Of a stretch of 64,000 bases of DNA, positions 44,276-52,981 are shown in pieces. The stretch is taken from assembly GCF_001311925.1 (NCBI RefSeq), contig NZ_BBCG01000002.1, forward strand, positions 103,735 to 167,734. Reading direction: 5' to 3'. A model generated the notes under the pieces. It was not told the DNA's origin and searched no databases. It worked only from the letters and a program-made list of their open reading frames with translations. The position numbers and the translations under genes were made by a program. Source of the DNA: Cellulosilyticum ruminicola JCM 14822 (GTDB lineage: Bacteria; Bacillota; Clostridia; Lachnospirales; Cellulosilyticaceae). The stretch's first letter is position 1, and every line of letters starts with the position of its first letter.

Positions 44276-44719
44276 TTACTTTAATACAATTTGCTTACTT
44301 TCTGAAATAAGAATATCTATATCTAAAAGTAAAATAATATGCTCTTGTTCTTTTATAATGCCATTTACACAACTTACTTTATCTACTTCAGTAATTTGTG
44401 GTCCTTGTTCTACGTCCTTCGTTTCTATTGTAAGTATTTCTAAGACTTTATCTACCATAAAACCTACTCTAACATCTTCTAAATTAAGCAATATAAACTG
44501 ACAACTACTCTCATCTTTAAATGCTTCAAGTCCTAATCTTGTACATAAGTTTACAATTGGATAAACAGTTCCTCTTACATTAATAATACCTTGAATGTAA
44601 GACGGCACTTCTGGCACCGTTCTAATTGTACTATAATTTAGGATTTCTAATACACTCATAATATCTATACCAAATTTTTGCCCTTGTAATTGAAATACTA
44701 CAATTTGCTTCGTAGTCAT
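44276..44719 (-). CDS. cheW: CheW chemotaxis coupling protein
   Basis: This 147-residue single-domain protein links chemoreceptors to the CheA kinase. Typical segments are VFQLQGQKFGIDIMSVLEI, VPEVPSYIQGIINVRGTVYPIVNL and VGFMVDKVLEILTI. It starts about 20 bases after the prfB stop and is probably cotranscribed. No cheA is present here; the other chemotaxis genes in the window are cheV (17 kb) and an MCP remnant. Confidence 0.92.
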   Translation of the reverse strand: MTTKQIVVFQLQGQKFGIDIMSVLEILNYSTIRTVPEVPSYIQGIINVRGTVYPIVNLCTRLGLEAFKDESSCQFILLNLEDVRVGFMVDKVLEILTIETKDVEQGPQITEVDKVSCVNGIIKEQEHIILLLDIDILISESKQIVLK

Positions 44720-44740
44720 AAAACAGCCCCCTATATCTAA

Positions 44741-45851
44741 TTAATCTTTTTGGTGAATCCAAGCTAAATATGCATTCATAAATTTATCAATATTTCCATC
44801 CATCACGGCTCCTGTATTACCAGTTTCTTCGCTTGTCCTATGATCTTTCACCATATTATATGGATGGAATACATAAGATCTAATTTGACTTCCCCATGCA
44901 ATATCTTTCTTTTCTCCACGAATTCCATCTAATGTATCCATGCGTTCTTGCTCTTCTTTTTCATGAAGTTTAGCCTTTAACATTTGCATTGCTTTTTCTC
45001 TGTTTTGAATCTGAGAACGTTCATTTTGACATTGTACAACGATTCCTGTTGGTATATGTGTAATACGTACAGCTGAATCCGTTGTATTGACGTGCTGTCC
45101 ACCAGCTCCTGTTGAACGATAAGTATCAATACGTAAATCTTCCATACGTACTTCTACTTCAATTTCATCTGTAATTTCTGGCATTACATCACAAGATGCA
45201 AAAGATGTGTGTCTTCTGCCTGAAGAATCAAATGGAGAAATACGTACAAGACGATGAATACCTTTTTCTGATTTTAAATAACCATATGCATTTTCACCAC
45301 TGATTTGTAAAGTAACTGATTTTACACCAGCTTCATCTCCATCTAAATAATCTAGTACTTCCACCTTGAAGCCACGGCTCTCTGCCCATCTTGTGTACAT
45401 ACGAAGCAGCATTGCTACCCAATCACAAGCCTCTGTTCCGCCAGCTCCTGGATGAAGTTCTAAGATTGCATTATTTTTATCATACTCACCATCTAATAGT
45501 GTAGCAATAAGCATTTCATTATAATCTTCTTCAAATTGTTTTGCACTTTCCACTGCTTCGCCTGCTAATTCTTGATCATCTTCTTCATTAGCCATTTCAA
45601 TGAGTACAAGTACATCCTCATAATTAGCACAAAGCTTATCATACTTTTCTGTTGTATCTTTATAACCTTTAAGCTGCTGCAAAGTTTGTTGTGCACGGTC
45701 TATATCATTCCAAAACTCAGTTTGCATAGATAATGCTTCCAGCTCTTCTATTCGCTTTTTACACTTATCGATGTCAAAGAGAGTTCCCCATTTCTATTAA
45801 TTTTGTTTTGTATGGCATTAGCGACACTTGTAGCTGTTCCATTTCTAACAT
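44741..45851 (-). CDS. prfB: Peptide chain release factor 2 (with programmed +1 frameshift)
   Basis: RF2 ends translation at UGA and UAA. The first 25 codons, from ATG at 45851, end at an in-frame TGA (45774-45776). A +1 shift continues the protein as [15 protein letters not shown] and gives about 369 residues. The catalytic GGQ is in [14 protein letters not shown] and the codon-recognition region follows the usual RF2 plan. This frameshift is the known autoregulatory device of prfB: low RF2 makes the ribosome pause at UGA and shift. It is therefore not a defect, unlike other broken frames in this window. Confidence 0.96.
45774..45792 (-). promoter_or_regulatory. prfB programmed +1 frameshift site
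   Basis: The minus strand reads ATGGGGAACTCTCTTTGAC: an SD-like GGGGA, the slippery CTT, then the TGA stop followed by C. This is the classic RF2 autoregulation signal. Confidence 0.93.
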
Positions 45852-45972
45852 CTTATCACTCCTTATTGTCTATTCTCTTTAATCATATATTGCCTTCTAG
45901 TATATATTCAACACTTTTTTATCTTTTTATAAACTTTTATTAAACCAAAAGTACATAGCATTTTTTCTGCTC

Positions 45973-46013
45973 ATAAAAAAAGCAGCATCACAATCTGTCG
46001 TGATACTGCTTTA
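45973..46013 (-). terminator. Terminator after initiator tRNA
   Basis: On the minus strand, AAAGCAGTATCAC ... GTGATGCTGCTTTTTTT forms a stem with a long T-run, immediately after tRNA-fMet. Confidence 0.85.
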
Positions 46014-46015
46014 CA

Positions 46016-46088
46016 TAGCGGAGATAGGACTTGAACCTATGACCTTCGGGTTATGAGCCCGACGAGCTGCCAACTGCTCCACCCCGCA
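46016..46088 (-). tRNA. Initiator tRNA-fMet (anticodon CAT)
   Basis: The anticodon loop is CTCATAA on a stem with the three G-C pairs TCGGG/CCCGA, and position 1-72 is an unpaired T-T, both hallmarks of bacterial initiator tRNA. It lies downstream of divIC with its own promoter and terminator. Confidence 0.95.
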
Positions 46089-46097
46089 CTATTTATA

Positions 46098-46130
46098 AAC
46101 TCAGTATAAATCTATTTTTCTATTTGTCAA
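46098..46130 (-). promoter_or_regulatory. Promoter of initiator tRNA
   Basis: On the minus strand, TTGACA and TATACT are spaced by 16 bases, within CTTGACAAATAG ... ATTTATACTGAG, just before tRNA-fMet. Confidence 0.7.
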
Positions 46131-46132
46131 GG

Positions 46133-46417
46133 CTACGGTTTTGCTCTAATAATAATTGTATCAGAATCCACCATTCCTAATTGTTCTCTAGCTACACGTT
46201 CTATATATTCAGTCGACTCCATTTCTTTTACTTCTTGTTTAAGCTCTGTAAGTTTATTTTTTTGTTTTTCTAATTCTGCTCTATTATTTGTAATATCAAC
46301 TTCTATCTTTCTAGTCAACTTATTAATCTGATATGTACTAATCATTAATCCTGTTAAACAACAGATTGTAATACCAAATGTAATCTTTTTAACAAGCTTC
46401 TTTTGTTTCATATACAT
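46133..46417 (-). CDS. divIC: Septum formation initiator family protein (DivIC/FtsB-like)
   Basis: This 94-residue division protein has a cytoplasmic basic start, one membrane helix at about residues 12-28, and an extracellular coiled coil (NRAELEKQKNKLTELKQEVKEME) ending in the family motif EYIERVAREQLGMV. In Bacillus DivIC works with FtsL and DivIB in the division complex. It ends the rqcP-yabP-yabQ-divIC series, as in B. subtilis. An internal Met two residues later is an equally possible start. Confidence 0.85.
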   Translation of the reverse strand: MYMKQKKLVKKITFGITICCLTGLMISTYQINKLTRKIEVDITNNRAELEKQKNKLTELKQEVKEMESTEYIERVAREQLGMVDSDTIIIRAKP

Positions 46418-46503
46418 CCCTGCTTTTGTATTATTTTTCCTACTTACATCTTAGTAAATTCACAGTATTTTGTAAATGGATTATTTACAGTATTTTATAT
46501 AAC

Positions 46504-47144
46504 CTATTTAGCTGTTTTATTTTTATTAGCTGCATCAAGTTTTTTAATTGCCTTTTCTTGTTTTTCTGTTTCTCGTTTAAGTTTCTCAGCTGCTCTTTCT
46601 TTTTGTTTTTCTTCTAGATTAATCTTTTTAAATTTAGCATCTACTAATTTTTGTGTACGCTTATCTGCTTCTTGTTGATATTTAATACGTTTCTTTTTAT
46701 GATACAAAAAAATATTGTTTTTCTTTTTTAAGTTCAATTTGATTATTTATATATCGTATAGGTCGTTTAACTGTCTTAACACACCATCTTACAGGGATTA
46801 AAAAAGCTGCCAGAGCCTTTTTAGCAAAGCCTTTACATAGTTAATTACGGCTGTTGCAGCTTTCATAAATACTATACTAAATGTGGCGAAGTAAAATACT
46901 GCACCTAATATCATACCCACAAATATAAATGCCTAATGGCAGCATAATTAGTAATATACAATATATAAAAACCAACCAGACCGCTTACAATCCAATACAA
47001 CACATCTTCTATTTGTACCAGTAAATCAGGGATTTTTACAATCTTTCGTGTAACTCTTATGATATCAAAAAGCATTCCCAAAATGATACCTATTTCAATA
47101 GAGGTTATAAACAATAAAGCTTGGCTACTTACAATTTCATTCAT
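46504..47144 (-). pseudogene. yabQ: YabQ-type spore cortex protein, frameshifted three times
   Basis: The N-terminal half has YabQ features: membrane segments in LLFITSIEIGIILGMLFDIIR and VLYWIVSGLVGFYILYITN. Three single-base changes then break the frame: loss of a G after AATTAG at about 46933 (restoring AFIFVGMILGAVFYFATFS), loss of a T in a T-run near 46800-46805 (joining WQLF to LIPVRWCVKTVKRP), and an extra T near 46706-46712 (joining EKQY to LYHKKKRIKYQQEA). The repaired protein of about 213 residues ends in a long charged coiled coil. YabQ is needed for spore cortex formation in Bacillus. Neighbours yabP and divIC are intact. Confidence 0.8.
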
Positions 47145-47158
47145 CCATCATCACCATC

Positions 47159-47440
47159 TTACTTAAATAGTTTTGACATGATGGAACCTTTCTTCTTTCC
47201 AGAACCTTGACTATCATGATACACTAGATCATCTATTGTCCCTTCAACAATCAATTCACCATCATCCAAAGTCATTTTTACAATATGCAAACCATTTCCT
47301 TTGATATCTACATAACCTCTACTTGTTTCTAACTCTATTATATTTTCATCAAATGAGAACACATCACTTACACCACTTATAGAAAGTCTTTGTCTATCAA
47401 TCATATTTATAACATGCTTCTTAGACATTTTATCTTCCAT
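47159..47440 (-). CDS. yabP: Sporulation protein YabP
   Basis: This 93-residue protein fits the YabP family, made in the mother cell under sigma-E and related to the spore coat/cortex program. It is rich in beta strands (HVINMIDRQRLSISGVSDV, FDENIIELETSRGYVDIKG, GLHIVKMTLDDGELIVEGTI). It starts between rqcP and yabQ in the conserved order. The ATG at 47440 is followed by a second Met four residues later, which may be the real start. Confidence 0.9.
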   Translation of the reverse strand: MEDKMSKKHVINMIDRQRLSISGVSDVFSFDENIIELETSRGYVDIKGNGLHIVKMTLDDGELIVEGTIDDLVYHDSQGSGKKKGSIMSKLFK

Positions 47441-47508
47441 TTCATTTCACCCTTTCATACAATAGCTAATTACCTATTATCTATTTATATGAAGGTAAAA
47501 TTGTTTTA

Positions 47509-47748
47509 TTACACAATACGGTACAAGTCAGCTGTTTCTTCTTTCTTAACATGCTCTTTGATTTGTACTACCTCATATTTAGTAGTTTGTTCACCAAATC
47601 TAATCTCAATCACATCACCAATTTTTACATCAGTACTTGCTTTAGCTACTTTGTTATTAATCATAACACGTCCTGCATCACAAGCTTCTTGCGCAATTGT
47701 TCTTCTTTTAATAATACGACTTAATTTTAAATATTTATCAATACGCAT
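47509..47748 (-). CDS. rqcP: S4-domain RNA-binding protein RqcP (YabO/HslR family)
   Basis: This 79-residue protein is almost entirely an S4 RNA-binding domain (MRIDKYLKLSRIIKRRTIA, DAGRVMINNKVAKASTDVKIGDVIEI). In B. subtilis the equivalent RqcP helps RqcH add alanine tails to stalled peptides on 50S subunits. It heads the yabP-yabQ-divIC series. An AAGGAGG site precedes the ATG. Confidence 0.9.
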   Translation of the reverse strand: MRIDKYLKLSRIIKRRTIAQEACDAGRVMINNKVAKASTDVKIGDVIEIRFGEQTTKYEVVQIKEHVKKEETADLYRIV

Positions 47749-47864
47749 ATGAACCTCCTTAAATATTAATAGTACCTTATAAAAATCTATATCTTCCTAT
47801 AGATTCTATAAATACTTATTTTGTCTTTACGCATCATTTTATTTATATAAACTTATATATAAAG

Positions 47865-47893
47865 AAAAATCTACACTTTATGTGTAGATTTTT
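47865..47893 (-). terminator. Terminator after flavodoxin gene
   Basis: AAAAATCTACAC ... GTGTAGATTTTT forms a stem with T-runs between the flavodoxin gene and rqcP. Confidence 0.75.
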
Positions 47894-47952
47894 TCCTACT
47901 TATTTAGTATACCTTTTTTTCTAAATAATATCAATTATAGCCGATTTAGTTA

Positions 47953-48375
47953 TTATAAATTCGCCAGCATTTTGCCAAAAACTTTGCAAGCTTCTACTGC
48001 TTCATCATCTTCTGGTGTTTCTTGAATAATCAATCCATCTCCCACTAGTTGTGCACCATATGATTTCATACGTTCTTCCCATTCTTTCATCCATTCACCT
48101 TCACCCCAGCTATATGAACCAAATAAAGCTACTTTTTTACCATTTACTTTATCACTTAATGCATTTACTAATGGTTCCATATATTCTTCATCTAATTGTT
48201 CTGCGCCGTATGCTGAACATCCTAAAATAATCACTTCTTCATTTGCAATCTCATCTGCATTTGCATCTGCTGCCACTATAAGCTCTGCTTGTTTGCCTGC
48301 TGCTTCAATTCCATCTTTCATTAACTGTGCCATTACTTCTGTATTTCCTGATGTACTATAATAAACAATCTTCAT
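47953..48375 (-). CDS. Flavodoxin
   Basis: This 140-residue electron carrier binds FMN. The phosphate-binding loop is YYSTSGNTEVMAQ near residues 6-16, followed by LGCSAYGAEQLDEEYMEP and GSYSWGEGEWMKEWEERM, whose Tyr and Trp flank the flavin ring. It resembles short clostridial flavodoxins that can replace ferredoxin. Its neighbours are a crp-type regulator and gapN, which may form a redox-related group. Confidence 0.92.
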   Translation of the reverse strand: MKIVYYSTSGNTEVMAQLMKDGIEAAGKQAELIVAADANADEIANEEVIILGCSAYGAEQLDEEYMEPLVNALSDKVNGKKVALFGSYSWGEGEWMKEWEERMKSYGAQLVGDGLIIQETPEDDEAVEACKVFGKMLANL

Positions 48376-48517
48376 TTCTAATCACTCCTATTTATGTTTT
48401 GCGTTTTTGATAAGTTAATTATATCTGCAACGCATTTTAAAGAATGTGATTTGAATCAAATTATATCATTTTTATAAAAACATTTAATGTATTTTATACA
48501 TATGCTTCTATTCCTTC

Positions 48518-49198
48518 TTAATCTAAAATAATAATCGTTTTAGTCCCAACGATTTCTATAAGTCCCTCTTCTTCAAACTTCTTTAGCTTTCTACTAATTG
48601 TCTCACGGGTTATTCCTATATAATTAGTCATTTCTTCTCTAGAAATAGGTAATTTAATTATAACTTTTCCTTCTTTTATGTTCCCATACTTTTCACCTAA
48701 ATCCATAAGTAAATAAGCCATCCTAGAATCCACATCATTAGTAGCTAAGTTTTGTACTAGTGATTCAACTGAGGCTAAACGTGCACTTACATTTTCTAGT
48801 AGCTTAATCCCAATCTCCGGATTTTGCATAATAATATCTTTTATTTCACGCTTTTTAAGAACACATATATTTGTTTTTTCAATTGCTTTAGCATTAAATT
48901 TATATGTAGAACTACGTAAAAGTTCTAACTCTCAAAAAAATTCTCCCTCTGATAGCACATATAATATTTGTTCTTTACCATCTCTCGTATATTTATATAA
49001 CTTAATCTTACCCGTATTTACAAAACAAAGTGCATCTGAAACATCTTCCTTATTAAAAATCATTTCACCTTTATTGAACAAATAATGCTTTATCTTATTT
49101 ACAATTTTTTCAAATTCCTCACAATCTAAATTCTCAAATATAGATACCTTGCTTGCACAAAGTTTTCTTTGACAATTACTACAACCCTTTACCTTCAT
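48518..49198 (-). pseudogene. Crp/Fnr-family regulator with N-terminal Cys cluster, interrupted by a stop
   Basis: This would be a 226-residue Crp/Fnr regulator. An N-terminal Cys cluster (CSNCQRKLC) suggests a redox or iron-sulfur sensor. The cyclic-nucleotide-like domain runs from IFENLDCEEFEKI to VLSEGEFF, where a TGA (48932-48934) replaces the Gly codon of the conserved FFGE; the same frame continues as ELELLRSS and into the winged helix (PISREEMTNYIGITRETISR). The local sequence has T7-G where T6-GG would give Gly. The start at 49198 follows GGAGAAGG. A nonsense change or a homopolymer miscount are both possible. Confidence 0.85.
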
Positions 49199-49328
49199 TA
49201 CCTTCTCCTTATTACACTTAAATCTCTTTTTCTTATTGAGTATATTATAATAAGTTTTCTTCCTAGCTGAAGTATCACTAGCTACCAATGAAAGTTACCC
49301 CTCTTATACCCTAATTAAATTAAGACAT

Positions 49329-49370
49329 AATAAAAAGCTGCTTATGGATGTTCCATAAACAACTTTTTAA
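49329..49370 (-). terminator. Terminator after gapN
   Basis: AAAAAGCTGCTTATGGA ... TCCATAAACAACTTTTT forms a stem with a T-run just after the gapN stop. Confidence 0.75.
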
Positions 49371-49373
49371 AAT

Positions 49374-50768
49374 CTATAAATTAATAACCGTAGATTTAAT
49401 ACGAGTCATAGCCTCTATTGAATACGAGATTCCTTGTACACCTATACCAGAACTTTTTACACCTAAAAATGGTAGATGGTCTGGGCCTCGTTCTGTTTTA
49501 TTGTTAATTTGCACAGTTCCTACTTCTAATTTATCTGCCACTTCAAAAGCTCTATGCATATTTGTTGTAAATACTGAAGCTTGCAGACCATATTCCGAAG
49601 CATTTGTAATTTGAATAGCTTCTTCTTCTGAATTCACACGAATAATCGGGAGTACAGGACCAAAAGGTTCTTCCCACGCAAGGCGCATATCAGTTGTAAC
49701 ATAATCAAACAATGTTGGTGTAATTAAATTACCTTTTCTTTCTCCACCACAAAGTAATTTAGCACCTTTTATTTTCGCTTCTTCAATAAGTCCTTCTACA
49801 AAATCAGCCGATCCTTCATTAATAAGAGGTACTACATCTAATGTACCCTCTATCTCCACAGGATTTCCTACTTTAAGTTTCTTCATTTGTTCTTTTATTT
49901 TTTCTGCCAAGGCATCTGCTACTTCATTTACAACAATAACACGTTTAATAGCTGTACATCTTTGTCCTGAATATGCAAATGCTCCACCTACAATATGACT
50001 TGCAGTTAAATCTAAATCTGCATCTTCTAAAACAACAGCTGCATCTTTTCCGCCAAGCTCCATAAGAAGCGGCACCATCTTTGCTTCTTTTGCAATATGA
50101 TTACCAACTTCTGTACTTCCAGTAAAATTGATAAAGTTAATATCACAGTGTGTTACAATATAATCTCCAATTTGACTTCCCTTACCCGTTACAATCCCTA
50201 ATACACCTTCTGGAAGTCCTACTTCAATAAATAATTTAGCCAAAAAGCTCCCTGATAAACTTCCTTGTGTAGCCGGTTTGAAAACAACCGCATTGCCACT
50301 CACTAATGCAGGCGCTATTTTAGATGCTGCTAAATTCACAGGATAGTTAAATGGTGAAACGGCTAATACTACACCTATAGGTACATGTTTAATAATCGCA
50401 AACTTCCCTTTATTTCCACCCGGGAAACTATCTGCATTTATATTTTGCCCATGCATGTTTTTAGCTGTATCTGCTGTAAATTTAATAAGATCTGCTGTTC
50501 TGACTACTTCTGACTTTGCACTCTTTTGATCTTTACCAACTTCTTTAATCAGTAAACTTGTAAGTTCCACTTCATGTTCTAATAACAACTCAGCTACTTT
50601 ATATAAATACTCCACTCTCTCATGAAGTGGTTTATCACGCCATATTTTAAAGCCATTCTTTGCCCTCTGAATAATCTCATCCACGTCTTCTCTACTCATT
50701 GCAGGAACTTTACCTATTACTTCATCTGTTAACGGTGATTTTATATCTATAAATTGTTTCGCTATCAT
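49374..50768 (-). CDS. gapN: NADP-dependent glyceraldehyde-3-phosphate dehydrogenase (non-phosphorylating)
   Basis: This 464-residue aldehyde dehydrogenase superfamily member oxidises glyceraldehyde 3-phosphate to 3-phosphoglycerate while making NADPH, bypassing an ATP-forming step. GapN-like features are VPAMSREDVDEII near the start, AVSPFNYPVNLAASKIAPAL, NFINFTGSTEVG, the catalytic Glu in MELGGKDAAVVLEDADL, catalytic Cys in YSGQRCTAIKRV, and the C-terminal VQINNKTERGPDHLPFLGVK and GVQGISYSIEAMT. It sits between hup and the crp-type gene, apart from glycolysis genes. Confidence 0.9.
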   Translation of the reverse strand: MIAKQFIDIKSPLTDEVIGKVPAMSREDVDEIIQRAKNGFKIWRDKPLHERVEYLYKVAELLLEHEVELTSLLIKEVGKDQKSAKSEVVRTADLIKFTADTAKNMHGQNINADSFPGGNKGKFAIIKHVPIGVVLAVSPFNYPVNLAASKIAPALVSGNAVVFKPATQGSLSGSFLAKLFIEVGLPEGVLGIVTGKGSQIGDYIVTHCDINFINFTGSTEVGNHIAKEAKMVPLLMELGGKDAAVVLEDADLDLTASHIVGGAFAYSGQRCTAIKRVIVVNEVADALAEKIKEQMKKLKVGNPVEIEGTLDVVPLINEGSADFVEGLIEEAKIKGAKLLCGGERKGNLITPTLFDYVTTDMRLAWEEPFGPVLPIIRVNSEEEAIQITNASEYGLQASVFTTNMHRAFEVADKLEVGTVQINNKTERGPDHLPFLGVKSSGIGVQGISYSIEAMTRIKSTVINL

Positions 50769-50918
50769 ATTAAATACCCTCTCTAATTATTTGTCCTCTC
50801 TTTTCATATTGTTTATAGACTTAGTATACCCATCGCCAATTTATAAATATGTGATTCAAATCAAAAAGGAATATAAAGGTTGTTGAAAAGATGGTCAGAC
50901 TTGTGGGCAAAAAAGAAG

Positions 50919-50957
50919 AGATATATTGTAAATATAATCTACAACATATCTCTTACT
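50919..50957 (-). terminator. Terminator after hup
   Basis: AAGAGATATATTGTA ... TACAACATATCTCTT forms a stem with AT-rich flanks after the HU gene. Confidence 0.65.
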
Positions 50958-50979
50958 TATATAAACATCAAACTCTTAA

Positions 50980-51255
50980 TTAGCCACGAACGATGTCTTT
51001 AAGTTGTTTACCAGCTTTAAATTTAGGAGCTTTTCCACCTGGGATTGGCATTTCTTCATTTGTTTTTGGATTTCTACCAACACGTGGTTTACGTTCTGTA
51101 ACTTCGAATGTACCGAAACCTACTAATTGAATTTTTCCCCCAGCTTTAAGTTCTTCCATAACAACATCTTCGAATGCTTTAAGAGCTTTCTCTGCATCTT
51201 TTTTGCTTAATTCTGCTTTTACAGCCATAGCTGCTACTAATTCAGATTTGTTCAT
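50980..51255 (-). CDS. hup: HU family DNA-binding protein
   Basis: This 91-residue nucleoid protein bends and compacts DNA as a dimer. It begins MNKSELVAAMAVKAELSKKD and has the flexible arm FEVTERKPRVGRNPKTNEEM with the conserved Pro of the beta arm, ending in FKAGKQLKDIVRG. GAGGAGG precedes the ATG. It follows mazG by about 130 bp. Confidence 0.96.
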   Translation of the reverse strand: MNKSELVAAMAVKAELSKKDAEKALKAFEDVVMEELKAGGKIQLVGFGTFEVTERKPRVGRNPKTNEEMPIPGGKAPKFKAGKQLKDIVRG

Positions 51256-51387
51256 TATTTCTTCCTCCTCTATTCATGCATTTCACATGGATATATGTAT
51301 TGAAGACTAGTCTTGCTCAATGCTCCACGTCCGCTCTAAACGGTTTCTATAAAACCAATTTAAAACCTGTTTTCCTTGCGCAAAACC

Positions 51388-52089
51388 TTAGTTTTCAATA
51401 TATCTAAATCTATTTATAAACTTTTCCACTGACTTTGTCAAGGCAAATTCCGCATTTATGTTAAAAAAAGTGGATAATTTTACTATGTCAAGCAGTAAAT
51501 TTCCTATTTCTTCATCAAATTGCACATTTTCTGTTGTTTGTAGGGTATTTTCAAGGGTTTCAAGCCTCTTTCTCATCGCTGAAATAGTGCCTAAAACATC
51601 CTCATTTATAAGCTTAGATTTCTTAGCCTTTCTGTAAACCTTTTGGCCCCTTGTAAGAGCTGGTAATGCTTTCGCAACTCTCTCCATTGCTTCAAGGGGT
51701 GTTTCTTCATTTTTTTCTTCTTGTTTTAATTTTTCCCAGTTCACAAGTACATCTTCTGCAGTATTTACATCCTTCATTTCACCAAATACATGTGGATGAC
51801 GATATACCATTTTACTTGCTATATCATTTACTACATCCTCCATAGTAAATTCATTAGCTTCTTTTGCTATCTGTGCATGCATTACAACCTGCAGTAAAAC
51901 ATCTCCTAGCTCTTCACGCATATTAGTAATATCCTTATTTTGAATTGCATCTACTAACTCATAACTTTCTTCTAATAAACAGGCTTTAAGGCTTTCATGC
52001 GTTTGCTCTTTATCCCAAGGGCATCCATTTTCACTTCTTAACTGAGCTATAATTTCTAGAAATTCCTCATAAGTATATTTCTTTTCCAT
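51388..52089 (-). CDS. mazG: Nucleoside triphosphate pyrophosphohydrolase MazG
   Basis: This 233-residue enzyme hydrolyses nucleoside triphosphates to monophosphates. The first MazG domain has GCPWDKEQTHESLKACLLEE and SYELVDAI; the second part contains the EEIGNLLLDIVKLS-type helix. The frame stops after RFRYIEN, about 25-30 residues sooner than usual. Reading on past the TAA in the same frame gives GFAQGKQVLN, which resembles the usual family tail, so the stop may be a recent change. The catalytic EExxE motifs are complete. Unlike B. subtilis YabN, there is no N-terminal methylase domain. Confidence 0.9.
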   Translation of the reverse strand: MEKKYTYEEFLEIIAQLRSENGCPWDKEQTHESLKACLLEESYELVDAIQNKDITNMREELGDVLLQVVMHAQIAKEANEFTMEDVVNDIASKMVYRHPHVFGEMKDVNTAEDVLVNWEKLKQEEKNEETPLEAMERVAKALPALTRGQKVYRKAKKSKLINEDVLGTISAMRKRLETLENTLQTTENVQFDEEIGNLLLDIVKLSTFFNINAEFALTKSVEKFINRFRYIEN

Positions 52090-52212
52090 AATCTACTCCT
52101 TAATATATTATATTTCCATATGGCTGTTATAGATTTCTAAACTCTATTTAACATTTTACCATATCTTCACGCATTGCACTTTTAAACATCTTAATTCTAC
52201 TTAAATTTCATA

Positions 52213-52248
52213 GAAAAAGCCAGTAACTTCAAAAGTTATTGGCCTTTA
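52213..52248 (-). terminator. Terminator after spoVT
   Basis: GCCAATAACTT ... AAGTTACTGGCTTTTT on the minus strand forms a stem with a T-run. Confidence 0.8.
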
Positions 52249-52251
52249 TTT

Positions 52252-52800
52252 CTATTGTTCCATTTGTTTTCCAATGAATCCTGATGCGGAATAAGCTAGT
52301 TTTTCTTCAACTTCTCCCATCTCATCTTTATTTGAAGATAGGAAAATAACTGCACCAATGGCATCTCCTTCACATATAATAGGAGAAATCACTTCTGATT
52401 GATAGACATCTGTATTACCTTCAGATAAAATAGGAACGAATTTAGCATCATCCTTAGATGCTTTAAATATCGCACGACTTTCAATCACCTTTTCTAAATT
52501 ACTACTAATACTTTTATCTAAAAATTCTTTTTTGGAGCCTCCGGCAACAGCTATAACTTGATCTTTATCAGCAATACATGTAATATGCCCTGTAGCTTGT
52601 GCTAAAGCATCCGCATATTCTTTTACAAACGAACTTAGTTCGCCTACAGGTGAATACTTTTTAAGTATAACCTGCCCTTCATTATCAGTAAAAATTTCTA
52701 GCGGGTCGCCTTCTCTAATGCGCAACGTTCTTCTTATCTCTTTTGGAATAACTACACGTCCTAAGTCGTCTATTCGTCTAACGATGCCTGTTGCTTTCAA
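52252..52800 (-). CDS. spoVT: Stage V sporulation protein T (AbrB-like regulator)
   Basis: This 182-residue regulator modulates sigma-G genes in the forespore. The N-terminal AbrB-type swapped-hairpin domain is KATGIVRRIDDLGRVVIPKE and IRRTLRIREGDPLEIFTD, followed by a C-terminal GAF-like domain. The frame is open three codons earlier, but the TTG at 52800, nine bases after AAGGAGG, matches the family N-terminus exactly. It sits between the PrsA-like gene and mazG. Confidence 0.95.
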   Translation of the reverse strand: MKATGIVRRIDDLGRVVIPKEIRRTLRIREGDPLEIFTDNEGQVILKKYSPVGELSSFVKEYADALAQATGHITCIADKDQVIAVAGGSKKEFLDKSISSNLEKVIESRAIFKASKDDAKFVPILSEGNTDVYQSEVISPIICEGDAIGAVIFLSSNKDEMGEVEEKLAYSASGFIGKQMEQ

Positions 52801-52920
52801 ACAAAACAACCTCCTTAATGTCTAAAAAAATATATATTTCATATCTTCGTTTATATGTATTATGCTACATAATTTACAAAAATATGCATATCTAGTTAGT
52901 TTTTTACAATTATTTATACA

Positions 52921-52959
52921 AAAATAAGGCTACAAATTTATCATCTGTAACCTTATTTT
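52921..52959 (-). terminator. Terminator after PrsA-like gene
   Basis: AAAATAAGG, TACA ... TGTA, CCTTATTTT form a stem just after the stop of the foldase gene. Confidence 0.75.
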
Positions 52960-52981
52960 ATTCAAGTCTCTGCCCCCATTA

